Origin: Mesorhabditis belari
Lineage: Eukaryota > Nematoda > Chromadorea > Rhabditida > Rhabditidae
Reading direction: 5' to 3'
NCBI GenBank assembly: GCA_958450365.1
Contig: CAUEEP010000740.1
Location: 1,615,501 to 1,679,500 of the forward strand
Length of the DNA stretch: 64,000 bases
Each line of letters begins with the position of its first letter. The stretch's first letter is position 1. This document shows, piece by piece, positions 34,255 to 44,639 of this stretch. A model generated the notes under the pieces. It was given only the letters and a program-made list of their open reading frames with translations, made no database searches and was not told the DNA's origin. The position numbers and the translations under genes are program-made.

Positions 34255-36992
34255 CTAGCGGTTCACCAACCTCAATCCCAACGTATTGAGAGCCGTTTGT
34301 AAATTGGTGAACAATTGAAGGAAAACCGCATTCAACGATGGACCCATCAGATAATTTTGGATGATTGTGAAAAGGGTGATCAAAAAATAGTTTATGAAGT
34401 AAATAATCGAATTGCAAATCATCTGAAAGGAATTTTTGAGTTTTTTTTCTTTCAAATGTTTTTCAAATGAACCTTCAGCTCACCTGTTTCATCAGCCGCT
34501 TTTCAGCCGTACTCGCTTTGTGCTTGTGCCACTGAAATTGATTGATAAACAGCAAGAGTTTTGTAAAAAATGTTTCGTAATAAAACATTTGCAACAATGT
34601 GCGTCACTTGTGATCAAAGGTGCCTTCTTTTTTGGCCTTATAGAACCCCGATTTGTCGGGAAATTTGTACCCGAGGATTTGCGATGATGAGCAAATAGAA
34701 TTTCACGTTTTCTCTCAGCTACAGCTACGAATTTGGAATCTCTAAAGTGTCAACTTTTGGTTCGATTCGATTTCACGCCGCTTTTCGGATGATTTCAAAA
34801 TAAAAAAAATAATTTCGACTGTAGGTTTTTAAAAGAGACAAATGTTTTATATAAATTGGATACTCAAGGGGGTGGGACAAATGCGACCTTTTTTTTGCTG
34901 GAAAAGGCCTTAGGAAAGGTCGTAGAGCTTCAAAAACGTTTTCATAGAAGGGAATCATATGCGTAGATTCCGAATTTCGACAAATCAGACCTCGCTGACA
35001 CGTCAAATTTGGGCTAAAAGGCAAAAACTACGCAACTTAACGCTTTTCCGCAGTTTTTGCCTTTTAGCCCAAATTTGACGTGTCAGCGAGGTCTGATTTG
35101 TCGAAATTCGGAATCTACGCATACGATTCCCTTCCATGAAAACATTTTTGAAGCTCTACGACCTTTCCTAAGGCCTTTTCCAGCAAAAAAAGGTGCGCAG
35201 ATGTCCAGGTGCGCAAAAAAAAGGTCACATTTGTCCCACCCCCATACTCAAAGTTTGTCGTTTTACCTTCTTCAGCTTTCTTGCCGTGAAAAAATCGAGA
35301 CTGATCGTCAGCGAGACGATCATCGTCCAGAGAACAGTGTTCCCTATTGAAATTGTTGTGATGAAATTGATGTCGAGTGTCGAAAAGGCAAACACCATCA
35401 CCAAAACATTCACCAATCCGAGCACATAGCAGATCAACAGCTGTGCCAGCGGCCATTTCAAAGTGTATTGAAAAAAAAGACCGTTGAATGAAACGGACAT
35501 GAAACGACTGACAAAATTGAGTAAGGGAAAAATCGGATTTAAAACCTGAATGATATTTCCACCTGACAGTAATAGTTGAAGTAGGCCATGAAGTTTCCAT
35601 AACTTTGAATAAAGCCGATCACTCCACCGTCAGGACATCTAAAACGATTTCATCTTCATTAAAACGAACGAAGTAAGCCCATCTGCTACTTACAAATCTT
35701 CAAAAAACGGGCACACAAACTGAATGAGTTGAAAGAGAGAGACGAGGAGACGATTCACGCTTTCACTCGTTGTAATCAGTCTGAAAAACTAACAAGGAAA
35801 GGTCAACTGGATGACCTATACCATTCCCAGAATTTGATGCTGATTCCGAATATGTATTCCGTTTTTGCTAAATAACAATCTGTCCGTAGTTATAAGCGTC
35901 TAAAGTTTTGTTAGGAAAATGTGTCTTAGCGGCTTTCTTGCGGACCCAACTTGGTGCAGCCTTGCTTGGCCTTGGCGAGACCTCGCAAGTTCAATCCCCA
36001 CTTTGATCGTTTTTACTTTGTGTAAGTCGTTTCACGATTTGTTCCCCTTGAAGCGTCCATTCACATCTCTTTATTTGCCTTTATCCTCTTTGGTTCTCCC
36101 TGTTATTTCTGAGCTTTAAGATAATGGATTGGAGGAAAAGAATATGTGTAAGTGGGGATCGAACTTGCGCGGTCTCGCTCTGGAAACGAACGCTGTGCCA
36201 CTCGGCCACGGCTGCACCAAATTGGGTCCGCAAGGAGGCCGCTAAGACCCAAATGGTCACATCCTCGAATTCCTAACAAAACTTTAGACGCCTATAACAC
36301 CTGGCAGATTGTCATTTAGCAAAAACGGAATACATATCAGCATTAAATTCTGCGAATGGTATAGGTCGCATAGCATTTGACCGGCTCAGCCATTCCGGTG
36401 CATTGTTAGCTGGGCCACAGCCAGAGCTAGCTCGCTTTATAGGTCGAATACCCAGTTTTGAACGTTCTTGGACAGGAATATGAAAATCTCACCTAATCGG
36501 TAAGGTCAGCTTGTCGTTCCGACCGGAACAAGCAATGGCGTATGCGTTGGTGAAAAGTGAAATGCCACATAGCTGAAAACATTTTCTTATCATTGATTCT
36601 AAACAAGACTGATTCTAAGAGATTTCCAGACGAATTTTGAAAAATTCTGGGATGAAAATTTTACCCCAATCATTCCAATCCACATCGCTGAAGAAACTAT
36701 CCGACTCGTCTCCGGTGTTATCTCAAAAATATAAACTTTATAAACGTTGTTGTATTCGTCGATTTCCCTCGTCGTCATTACATTTGTGGCAACAGTGTAC
36801 AGAACATAGCCGATCACTGAAAACATTTCCATTGATTAGATTTCAGATCCTAAAAATCTGGTTTGTTTTTTTTTTGTTTAAATTGGGTTGAATCTGGAAA
36901 CCAAACCGGTCAAAATTGATGCCCAGACGAGCACCTGAAATGCTTCAAAATACAACGACCAACGGGCTTTCAACGATTCAAACATCGAAACA
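34255..36992 (-). CDS. 7TM chemoreceptor (serpentine-type GPCR)
   Basis: A plasma-membrane G-protein-coupled receptor, probably chemosensory. About nine minus-strand exons with clean borders: 36992-36905 (LKARWSLYFEAFQVLVWAS), about 36830-36660 (VIGYVLYTVATNV, SSAMWIGMIG), about 36573-36490 (CGISLFTNAYAIACSGRN), 35787-35693 (NRLLVSLFQLIQFVCPFFE), about 35640-35560 (GVIGFIQSYGNFMAYFNYYC), 35510-35265 (LLICYVLGLVNVLVMVFAF, TTISIGNTVLWTMIVSLTI), about 34540-34490 (the basic loop KASTAEKRLMKQ) and 34422-34271 (FINYFLITLFTIIQNYLMG). Helix spacing, a Cys at the start of TM3 and a basic third loop fit nematode srx/srv-like receptors; the subfamily is not certain. A Ser/Lys-rich reading at 33633-33445 may be the cytosolic tail. 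Introns contain two mobile elements. Confidence 0.65.
34868..35243. mobile_element. palindromic MITE, GGGGTGGGACAAATG family (copy 3), TSD ATACTCAA
   Basis: 376 bp palindrome flanked by a perfect 8 bp duplication ATACTCAA (34860-34867, 35244-35251), which assigns the family to hAT-type targets. It sits in an intron of the 7TM receptor. Confidence 0.9.
35814..36370. mobile_element. foldback element with tRNA-like arms (copy 2, longer)
   Basis: The outer ends GACCTATACCATTC and GAATGGTATAGGTC pair. The next arms (TATAAGCGTCTAAAGTTTTG and its complement) and the inner tRNA-like arms (GCAGCCGTGGCCGAGTGGCA on the minus strand, TTCGATCCCCACTT) also pair, giving nearly 200 nt TIRs. The plus-strand arm is worn. 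It is located in a 7TM receptor intron. Confidence 0.75.
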
Positions 36993-36999
36993 CTAAAAG

Positions 37000-37600
37000 A
37001 CTTTTGATATTGAGAAATTTGAAATTGAAAATTTTGCATTTATTGAATTCAAACAAGGGACGACGAGGGAATGACGACGAGGGAAATCGACGAATACAAG
37101 CCAGTCAGTCACAGTCTGTTAAGAATTTGCCAAAAAAAAAATAGAAATACTAAAGTTATAGATAGGAATACAGGATTTTTACTGTCTCTTTCAAAAAAAG
37201 ACTTTACTAAATCACTTCTTCCTCATATAAACCATTAGTCAGCCCAGAAGTTGCTTCTGGGCGGCCGAAAAAAAAACCAAAGTCTTTTCACAAAATTGGA
37301 GTTGAAAATTCAGGCTTCAATTTCCAGAGACAAACTGATGCTGTAAGCAAGAACGACAAGAGGACAACAATTCAAAGAGAGCCGATCGCGTGTCTGACAA
37401 AGTACATTTGAAATCCAATCGAAAATTAAAAGAATCAGAAGAAATTCTTGCCTTTTTTTTGCTAGAACACTGAAATAAACTTTGAATTTGCTAGGTTGTA
37501 GAGAAAATAACCGGAAATTTGCCGAGATAAGGAACCAAATCTAGAGAGATAGCCATAAAAGCTCAAAATCATACACGATTTAAACTATTAGGTTTTTTCA
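37000..37600. other. no recognisable gene
   Basis: Upstream of the 7TM receptor. It includes a short duplicated piece of the receptor's own coding strand (GACGACGAGGGAAATCGACG at about 37075), otherwise nothing. Confidence 0.5.
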
Positions 37601-37602
<2 letters not shown>

Positions 37603-37637
<35 letters not shown>

Positions 37638-37672
37638 ATAAAAGTTTTTAAATATTAATTTTTTTTTTTTTT

Positions 37673-37751
<79 letters not shown>

Positions 37752-37778
37752 GTTTTTTTTTTTTAAATTTATAAAAAA

Positions 37779-37815
<37 letters not shown>

Positions 37816-37965
37816 TTTTTTATTATATTTTATTTTTTTTTTTTTTTTTTTTTTTTTTTATTTTTATTTTTTTTTTTTTTTTTTTTTTTTTTATTTTTAA
37901 TTTTTTTTCTTTTTTTTTTTTTTTTCTCTTCCTTTTTTTTTATATAAAATTAAAATTTTAATATT

Positions 37966-37997
<32 letters not shown>

Positions 37998-38023
37998 ATA
38001 TTTTTTTTTTTTTTTTTTATTTT

Positions 38024-38061
<38 letters not shown>
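37603..38061. repeat. poly-T tract, about 460 nt
   Basis: Almost uninterrupted T with scattered A. Far longer than usual genomic homopolymers; probably an expanded or misassembled low-complexity tract. Confidence 0.95.
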
Positions 38062-38063
<2 letters not shown>

Positions 38064-38194
38064 TATTAATTGAAAAAGGAAAGGAAAATTCCCCCACCCC
38101 AATATTAACAAAAATGGCCAAAATAGCTCCAAAAATTTTTTTTGTTGTAGAAAAGTAGTCAAGCTTTCAAATAGTTTAAACAGTGTAAGATTCT

Positions 38195-39504
38195 GGACTA
38201 TGACAATACCGCACCGCCATTTGCGCACGCACGTCTTTTGTGCGGGTATTTTTGCGCACAAGCTATCTTTGCAACGATGAAAAGACGTCTTTTGCGTACG
38301 TATTTTTGCATTTGCGCACATAAACAAAAGCGTTTTTTGCGCGCACACATTTTCTTTGTTTTATCTGCCATCACCATCAAAGCTTTCTGATTATTTTTAT
38401 TTATTTATGGTGAGTTTAATTTGTTTAACAACATAATTTCAACTTAGCAATAAAAAACAAACTCAAACCGTGAATAACAAATGAAAAAAAAAATAATTTT
38501 TATAGAAGAAATGTATAGCGATAAGGCAGAAAGATAGTCAAAAAGAAGTGGTGGGCTGCAGGAGATTTAGAGCTGCCTGTTTACGCTCAAAATGTCTAAT
38601 AGCTACCGGTTTAGACTAGGGAAACATCACAGAAACGGTGAGAAGTTTGATTTCGGCATCCGCATGCCCCGTTTTTCAAATTGTTCTTGATGATGTAACA
38701 GTTGGAGGCATAGTCCTTTGGAATGTGGTTGTGCTCGTTATGATTTGACGTTACAGCATTCAACACTTTGATAAAAGACGGGCAGCTTTTAATCAAACAC
38801 TTAAAATAAAACCTTCAATGTTAAAAATATCAGTAATTTCTTTATCGGTACGTGGTCGGTCTTTGTTGACACGAAAACGGCGATATTCATATCCTTCTTC
38901 ATCATAATTTAGTTCTTTCCCCCGGTTGCTGCTTGTCATCCTAGAAATATTAATTTAAAGTAAATTCCATAAAAAAACAAATATAAAAGCCTGGAAAGTA
39001 AAGAACAAAACGTTACCTCTCTATTGACTCTTTCTCGTTGTGTGCTCGTTGTCGTTGATTCTCGAGTTAGAAGCCTAAACAAAGAAATGTGTTAACTATA
39101 AACATATTGTAGAAGAATAAGTAAAAAAATAAAAACACGCTCTTTGGGGTATCATAAAACTGACGAGTTTCCACATTTTCATCAAAAAAGCAATTGTGCT
39201 GAGCTAATTTAGTCGTTTTTCGCACGTTTGGTGCTCCAGGCGCAATAAGTTTCAAAAACTGTGTCACTGAAACAGTGACAAAACTATAAAAACATGCAAA
39301 AACCGTGACAAAACTATAAAAACATGCAAAAGTAGCGCCCCGATTCAATTATTATGTGCGCAAAAGACGTTTTTAAGGCGTGTGCACAAAAAATATTTGC
39401 GCAAATGGCTTGTGCGCAGAAGACGTTTTTTTTTTGTTTGTGTGTGTAGATGGCGTTGCGCAAATGACGCTTTTGTGTGTGCGGAAATGTCATTATCATA
39501 GTCC
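38195..39504. mobile_element. 1.3 kb TIR element carrying a FLYWCH-like gene
   Basis: The ends are GGACTATGACAATACCGCAC and its imperfect complement (GTGCGGAAATGTCATTATCATAGTCC). The subterminal regions are long, degenerate inverted tracts rich in TTTGCGCAC / GTGCGCAAA (38215-38355 and 39350-39485). A two-exon gene lies inside on the minus strand. Long repetitive TIRs and a FLYWCH-type zinc finger suggest a Mutator-like origin without transposase. Confidence 0.6.
38611..38939 (-). CDS. small FLYWCH-like zinc-finger protein inside TIR element
   Basis: Two exons (38939-38813 and 38799-38611). Exon 1 encodes MTSSNRGKELNYDEEGYEYR, charged. Exon 2 reads CLIKSCPSF, then NHNEHNHIPKDY. The C....C spacing with H.EHNH matches the second half of a FLYWCH zinc finger (Cx4-5C...HxH), a domain found in nematode regulators and Mutator-like transposases. 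The first FLYWCH aromatic block is weak. The last third has further Cys (GACGCRNQ). The 13 nt gap between exons is too short for an intron, so the true join may be an indel. Confidence 0.45.
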
Positions 39505-39599
39505 CTAAGCTTCAAGACTTTTAAGACTTAAAAATCAGCTTTTTCTTCAAATTTCCGCCTATTTTCTTTACAGCCTAATAAAAAATTTCAATTACACAG

Positions 39600-39800
39600 A
39601 ACTGACTTTTTAGAATTGAGATAAGATGACAAAATCTGAAAAGACAAAAAATGTTTTCAAAAGGTTAAAAAAAACTCGTTCTTTTTTTCTTGTAATCTTT
39701 TTCAAAATTTTCTTTTTGCAGTTTTCAAATTTCAATTTGGGGATGCTAATTATGACCGAAATGGGAAAAAAGACACGGAAAGAGTTGCGATCTCTTAAAG
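39600..39800. repeat. left arm of 0.2 kb inverted repeat (partner 41265-41480)
   Basis: TAAGATGACAAAATCTGAAA and the following 170 nt recur inverted at 41480 to 41265 with about 80 percent identity by eye. The 1.5 kb between them holds a mariner remnant and an HTH fragment. Confidence 0.8.
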
Positions 39801-40121
39801 ATCAATCAAAAAAAATGTGAGCGTCTAGGGAATGCTTTTCGTGCAAAATCTAATTTACATTTTTATTTTCTTGGCAGCTCAAAAATGACTTCGCGTTGAA
39901 AGTTTTCGATCTTTGGTGGTCTTTTCGATTCCTTGGTGGTGTAGAGTCCGAACTGGGGTTGGCTTTAATTTCTGACTTTCTTATTTGTGTTGTAAATAAG
40001 ATAAGAGGGGTTTAACTTTAAATTCGCTTCCAAGGTACAAAGGAATAACGCCGATATATAACCACCCGCCCAAACTCCACGACGGGTAAATCATGAATTT
40101 TCCTTCAAAAATGTATCAGTT

Positions 40122-40549
40122 TACAGGGTGGCTGAAAATTACGTGCGCGCAGCATCTGACATAGTTTTAAACAATGTATAAAGCATTACTACTCATCTTT
40201 TTGTGTTTTAATATTCTGCCCGGATCACAATCCGTTGGACTTTTCGGTTTGGCGTTTTATGGAAGAACAATTGAGAAATAGGAAAATCAACAATTTGCAT
40301 GATTTACGTCGAGAATTGATCAAAAGCTGGAACGACTTAGATGCAAATTATCTCCGCCGCACCGTCGATTCTGTAAAGAAGCGAATTGAAGCCTGTATCA
40401 AAGCGGATGGAGGCCACTTTGAAAATTTCTTGTAATTATTAAATGCTTTTGTTACAACTATTATATAAATAAATATTTTTACATGTTCTTTGAAAGAAAA
40501 TTAAATTATGGCGTTTTCTTTGGCGCACGTAATTTTCAGCCACCCTGTA
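40122..40549 (+). mobile_element. internally deleted Tc1/mariner element
   Basis: Perfect TIRs CAGGGTGGCTGAAAATTACG and CGTAATTTTCAGCCACCCTG with TA on both sides. Only 428 bp remain, including the 3' end of the transposase gene. Confidence 0.9.
40205..40435 (+). pseudogene. Tc1/mariner transposase C-terminal fragment
   Basis: The open frame reads CPDHNPLDFSVWRFMEEQL, then VKKRIEACIKADGGHFENFL and a stop. PDxNPLDFSVW carries the conserved DDE-domain segment, and GGHFE is the family terminus. The DNA-binding half and the first two catalytic Asp are deleted, so it cannot catalyse transposition but keeps an intact C-terminal frame. Confidence 0.9.
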
Positions 40550-41036
40550 TTTTTTAATCGAAATATTTGAAACTGAAGCAAAATTGTTGGATTTTCCCTA
40601 TCTTCTTATTATGACCCATATCTTTCTAAAGATAAAAGCGACAAAACTTTTTGCTTTTTCCAACAAAAAGTCTGTTTGTCAAGTTGATGAGTCAACGAGA
40701 ATCTTTTATAATTTGTCATTTTTATGAGTAGACTTGTGGGTATTTATTGAGTATTTACGTGACGCCCCTTCTTTGCGACTTCCTCTTTGCAAGAAAACGG
40801 ATCATTTTCTCGAATCACTTACCGTATTTACTCTAATAAACCGTCCCGGCCCCCAAGTACGAAAATTCACAAACTACATAGGAATAACGACTTTTTTGAT
40901 AATTTTTTCGTTTCTCTTTTAAACTTTCTAGGTAATCATTTTTATGTTTTGTTGATTTTGCTGATTTGCTGAAATAATTTTTTAGATGGGATCAATGGAT
41001 GTGTTCGCCGATTTTTGAAATCGTCGTGAAGATGAA

Positions 41037-41286
41037 TTGGAAGAATTCTTCGAAGCTGGTCGGGAACATTTCGGCAAACGATTTGATGCTTCTCGATTCG
41101 ATTTACGTAAAAGTTTGAACGGTGGTCCCGTCCACGACAATCCAAGCCACAGCGAAATAACGATTGGAAAACGACCGAGAAGAACGTTGGACGCGAAGAC
41201 AAAATTGGACGTTGCCAAGATGGCGAGAGATGTTTCTATCCACTCGGCGGCGAAATTCTACAAAATCGAAAAAGACACGGGAACTT
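41037..41286 (+). pseudogene. HTH (psq/pogo-like) domain fragment
   Basis: An open stretch contains RRTLDAKTKLDVAKMARDVS followed by HSAAKFYKIEKDTG. This resembles the N-terminal helix-turn-helix of pogo/Tigger transposases and pipsqueak-like proteins (KTKLxVxxxA...AAxxFxI). The frame then runs into the inverted repeat at 41265, so the downstream domain is gone. An upstream in-frame stop ends any longer N-terminus. Confidence 0.45.
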
Positions 41287-41586
41287 TTTTTTCCGTTTGG
41301 ATCATAATTGGTATCCCCAAATTGAAATTTGAAAACTGCAAAAAGAAAATTCTGAAAAAGATTGCAAGAAAAATTCAGAAGAACGAAAAGCTTTGTGTTT
41401 TAACCCTGAACACATTTTTTGTCTTTTCTGATTTTGTCATCTTATCTGTTTCTGATTCCATAGTTTTTTAAAAATCTTTTTTGCTTCAGCCAAATAGGGT
41501 CAAAGAGCTAGTCGCTCCGGAATTTCAGTGAACGAAAGCCTGATTAACTTTTTGCCAAACCTTCAAGAATCAAACACCCATTTACC

Positions 41587-41854
41587 TACCGTAAACCTTG
41601 TAATAGTACCCCACCCCCTCGTACAGTCGCGTAGTCGCAAAAGTTTTTTAGTATTTCATTCTTTTCAAAGCGCTCGTACTTTCAAATGATGTGTCTTTGG
41701 TATCAAAAAATAGCCCTGAATCTCAGCTATTTTTTGATATCTAAGCGCGCATTGTAGCATAAACCAGTGTCGAGAAAAACTCGTTCAAAGCTAGACTACG
41801 CAACACTCCGCACCGTCATTATGGGGTTGGGGTACTATTACAGTATTTACGGTA
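41587..41854. mobile_element. MITE, TIR CCGTAAATACTGTAATAGT (copy 2)
   Basis: 268 bp; same ends and interior as 1674-1942, with TA at both edges. It interrupts sequence that is uninterrupted in the paralogous flank at about 32163 (ACACCCATTCCCATTAAGGC), which acts as an empty site. Confidence 0.9.
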
Positions 41855-42029
41855 AGACAGCTTATCAAATTTTGAAATGCACGAAAAATTGTTTGACCAA
41901 GTCACGGGACGTTTTTCGAGTGTCATTCAGATGGATAAGTACAATATATATAATGGCTGTCCGATAAAAAAAAGTTCCCATCGAAATTCAGTCATTCAAG
42001 CAACGTTTCTAACGAATTCTTTCCTCGAA

Positions 42030-42602
42030 ATGCACTCCACTTCAATCATCGTCTGTGCCTTCTTCATGTTTCGTAGAATATTTTTATATTAAGAAATAAA
42101 AGTTTTAACTTTAAATAACTTAAGTTACTTAAAGTAGAGAATTGAAATTGTTTCTAAATATTTCAAGTAAACATTGCAGCTGTCTGTCACTCGGCAGCCA
42201 TTGGAGGAGCTGAGAATGTGAATGCGAACGAGAAATCCGATGCCTTTGTGCCAAAGATTCTCCCTCATGTCCCTATCTGTGACATTTTCTGTTCTGTAAG
42301 TTACTTTAAATTTGTAATTCTTGAATTCAATCTCGGCTTTGTAAGAGAAAGATAAAGGAGAAATAACTAATAGAAAATTAGGACCCAATCAAGGGGTTGT
42401 CAGTGGGTTTCATCCTTTTTACTGCCTTCTTAACTATTTTGAAGGTCACAGATCAAAGAGCATATTTTAAAGTTCTTTTTAGTTAATTCTCTTTTTACTT
42501 TTGAGTACGTGTATTCTATAAATTTCAGCCAGTCCCTATCGGCTCTGCTCAATGTTGCCGTCTGAACGGTCGCACCGGTGGTGGAGCATGCCAAGGAGTT
42601 CA
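42030..42602 (+). pseudogene. truncated second defensin-like gene
   Basis: A paralogue of 32357-33089 with the same three-exon plan. Exon 1 MHSTSIIVCAFFMF, exon 2 (42180-42295) nearly unchanged, exon 3 from 42529. Exon 3 breaks off after GACQGVQ at 42602, where LTR-like repeat sequence begins, so the last WCN with its final Cys pair is missing. The first Cys of GCAQCC is Ser (GSAQCC). With two disulphide partners gone it should not fold as the intact copy does. Confidence 0.85.
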
Positions 42603-43098
42603 GAATAACAAGACGATGCGCGGCTGGGTTAGATTGGCTGGCGTTTATAGAGAAAGGATGTTTAGATTTTTAATAACTTTATCGGTGATATGAAAGACAC
42701 GGGCCTGAAGATCAACAAAGTGGAAAGACCGAGAAAAGTACAGAAACTCTAAAAATTTAACAATTTTAAGAAGAGAACAGGGACGGGATGGAAAAAAATA
42801 CAAGGAGAAGGGAACAATAAACACAAACAATATTTACAAGAGAATAGCACGAGTAGAACAGGAGCGCAGAAGACACGGCGACAATTCTTCAAAAGAATAA
42901 ATTTTTGGAGGGATGGGGCTTGCTTTTATAGAGGGAAGGGAAAAGGGAATAATAATGTTTCAATTATCTTTTAAAATAGTGTTATTTAGAACACTCCTGA
43001 TCAGAAAATGAAGAAATTTTAGCTTGATCCAAAATCGGCCGGACGGCCTAATGGAGACGCCACGTCTCCACCATGGGAACGTTAAGCCCTATCACACC
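42603..43098 (-). repeat. LTR-like promoter repeat (copy A)
   Basis: On the minus strand it begins TGTGATAGGGCTTAACG, contains TATAAAAGCAAGCCCCATCC, and ends TCGTCTTGTTATTCT directly against the truncated defensin exon. Shared pieces occur at 51333-51700, 54168-54400 and 55510-55885. TG start, TATA box and Pol II-style layout suggest an LTR, but no CA end or flanking duplication can be shown. Confidence 0.55.
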
Positions 43099-43419
43099 TC
43101 ATAACATTAAAGTTATTGCGAGAGTCCAAAATAGCACATATAATAAGACAACCGGTTTTCTAGTAAAGATTGAGCACAATGAAGATATGGCTTTTTCGAG
43201 AGCAAATAAACAATAAACATCAATCTCATTGTAAGCAAATGTTCCTCACACAAACTTTATACGCGAACAATTTATTTAAAAAATCAAAAACAACAAATAG
43301 ATAAGTAATCAACACGCAAACGAAGTCTTATTGTTTACAGTCCTCCTTTGTCTTGCCCGAAAAACCACCACCTCCACTTCTCAAATGAGCTCCCTTGCAG
43401 CCGAAGACCTGCTACACGG

Positions 43420-43800
43420 CCCGGGCAAAATTTTCAGACATGTGCCTCGCTCTTCGATCCTTTGCTGCCCGAAGCTTTTTCGAGCATGAACCCATTCTCC
43501 CCCAAGCCTTCCTTTAGGCTTCATTTTGATACTAAACATGGCTAGGTGCTGTTTTGTAATTCTTTAGATTTCGATCACTCTTTCGCCGGACTCGTTAAGC
43601 TTAACGACGAGTCGAGAAAATTTTTTAGCTAAAATGATCGAAATCTAAAAAACGACAAAACAGAACCTAGCCATGTTTAGTATCAAAATGAGCCTAAAAT
43701 AAGGGCTTGGGGGGGACTGGGTTCATGCTCGAAGAAGCTTGGGGAACCAAAGGATCGAAGACGAGGCAGACTGTCTGGAAAATTTTGCCCGGACTCGTTA
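43420..43800. mobile_element. foldback element, arms CGGGCAAAATTTTCAGACA (copy A)
   Basis: About 100 nt arms (CGGGCAAAATTTTCAGACA...CCTTTAGGCTTC and inverse) surround a centre that is itself inverted around GATTTCGATCA / TGATCGAAATC. A related, shorter copy sits at 53277-53625 at the same place in the unit. Confidence 0.75.
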
Positions 43801-44062
43801 ACCAGGTCTACTCCTTGATGAGCGCTTGATGTGCGATAGCTGTTGCGAAAAAATTCAAACGTACTATAAATCAATGTTTATGCTTACCAGGTTTCACATA
43901 GGTCAAACGGACATCATTTGGTTGTAGAGGTGGTGGGAGCTCTGCAAAGATGTTTGAATGTACAACTGGGATCACTGAACTAAAATAAAAAATAAATGTC
44001 TCATTAAAAAGTGGCTTAAAAACTTCGATCAGAGGAGAACATCGATCGCCAAAACCATTTTG

Positions 44063-44584
44063 GGTACTTGGGAGTATCCGGGGGGTCTTTCAATATCCGG
44101 GGGGGTAAAATTTTAAGATCCGGGGGGGTAAAATTTTATATACGTTATACACGACCCCTTTTAAAGATATTCAGCCGCTTAAGTGATTTGGTGGCAAATT
44201 CCCTTCAAATGTAAAGATATTCAATTTATTGAGGTGATTACTTGATTACGTGATTCGAGGTGATACTCGATCAAAAACGTAACTTCTACAAAAATTTTTT
44301 ATGTCATTATTAGAAATGTTGATAATATCCTAGTTGGCGGGTCATTTTTTTTCTTCAAAACCATTTTTTGAGGTAGTTTTATGTGTTGATGTGGGTCCGG
44401 CAGATGCCCAACCCACACGTGGTTTTGAAGAAAAAAGTGGTCCCCCAACTAGGATACTATCAAAAGTTTTTTTTCAGAATGCGATATTCTGAGGTGCGCG
44501 CTTTCCGAGCGTGATGCGATGAAATGATGATGAAATTTTACCCCCCGGATATTGAAAGACCCCCCCGGATACTCCACAAGTACC
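44063..44584. mobile_element. hAT-like MITE, 522 bp, TSD CCATTTTG
   Basis: TIRs of about 48 nt (GGTACTTGGGAGTATCCGGG...; right end CCGGATACTCCACAAGTACC). Perfect 8 bp duplication CCATTTTG at 44055-44062 and 44585-44592. The paralogous site near 53030 reads AAAACCATTTTGGATAGG once, i.e. unoccupied. An inner pair of inverted repeats (TATCCTAGTTGGCGG / CCCAACTAGGATA) forms a second hairpin. Confidence 0.95.
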
Positions 44585-44639
44585 CCATTTTGGATAGGGT
44601 GAGTTGGCTTGAAAGTGTCCTGAGCGCTAAAAAATTTAG

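Noticed and set aside
35057..35350. Repeated ORF beginning MPFSPNLTCQRG seen in several places
   Set aside because: It is created by the palindromic MITE family at 4185, 29995 and 34868 and appears on both strands, so it is not a protein family.
37950..38348. Minus-strand ORF with a poly-Lys end
   Set aside because: The Lys run is the complement of the poly-T tract and the front part is TIR sequence of the FLYWCH element.
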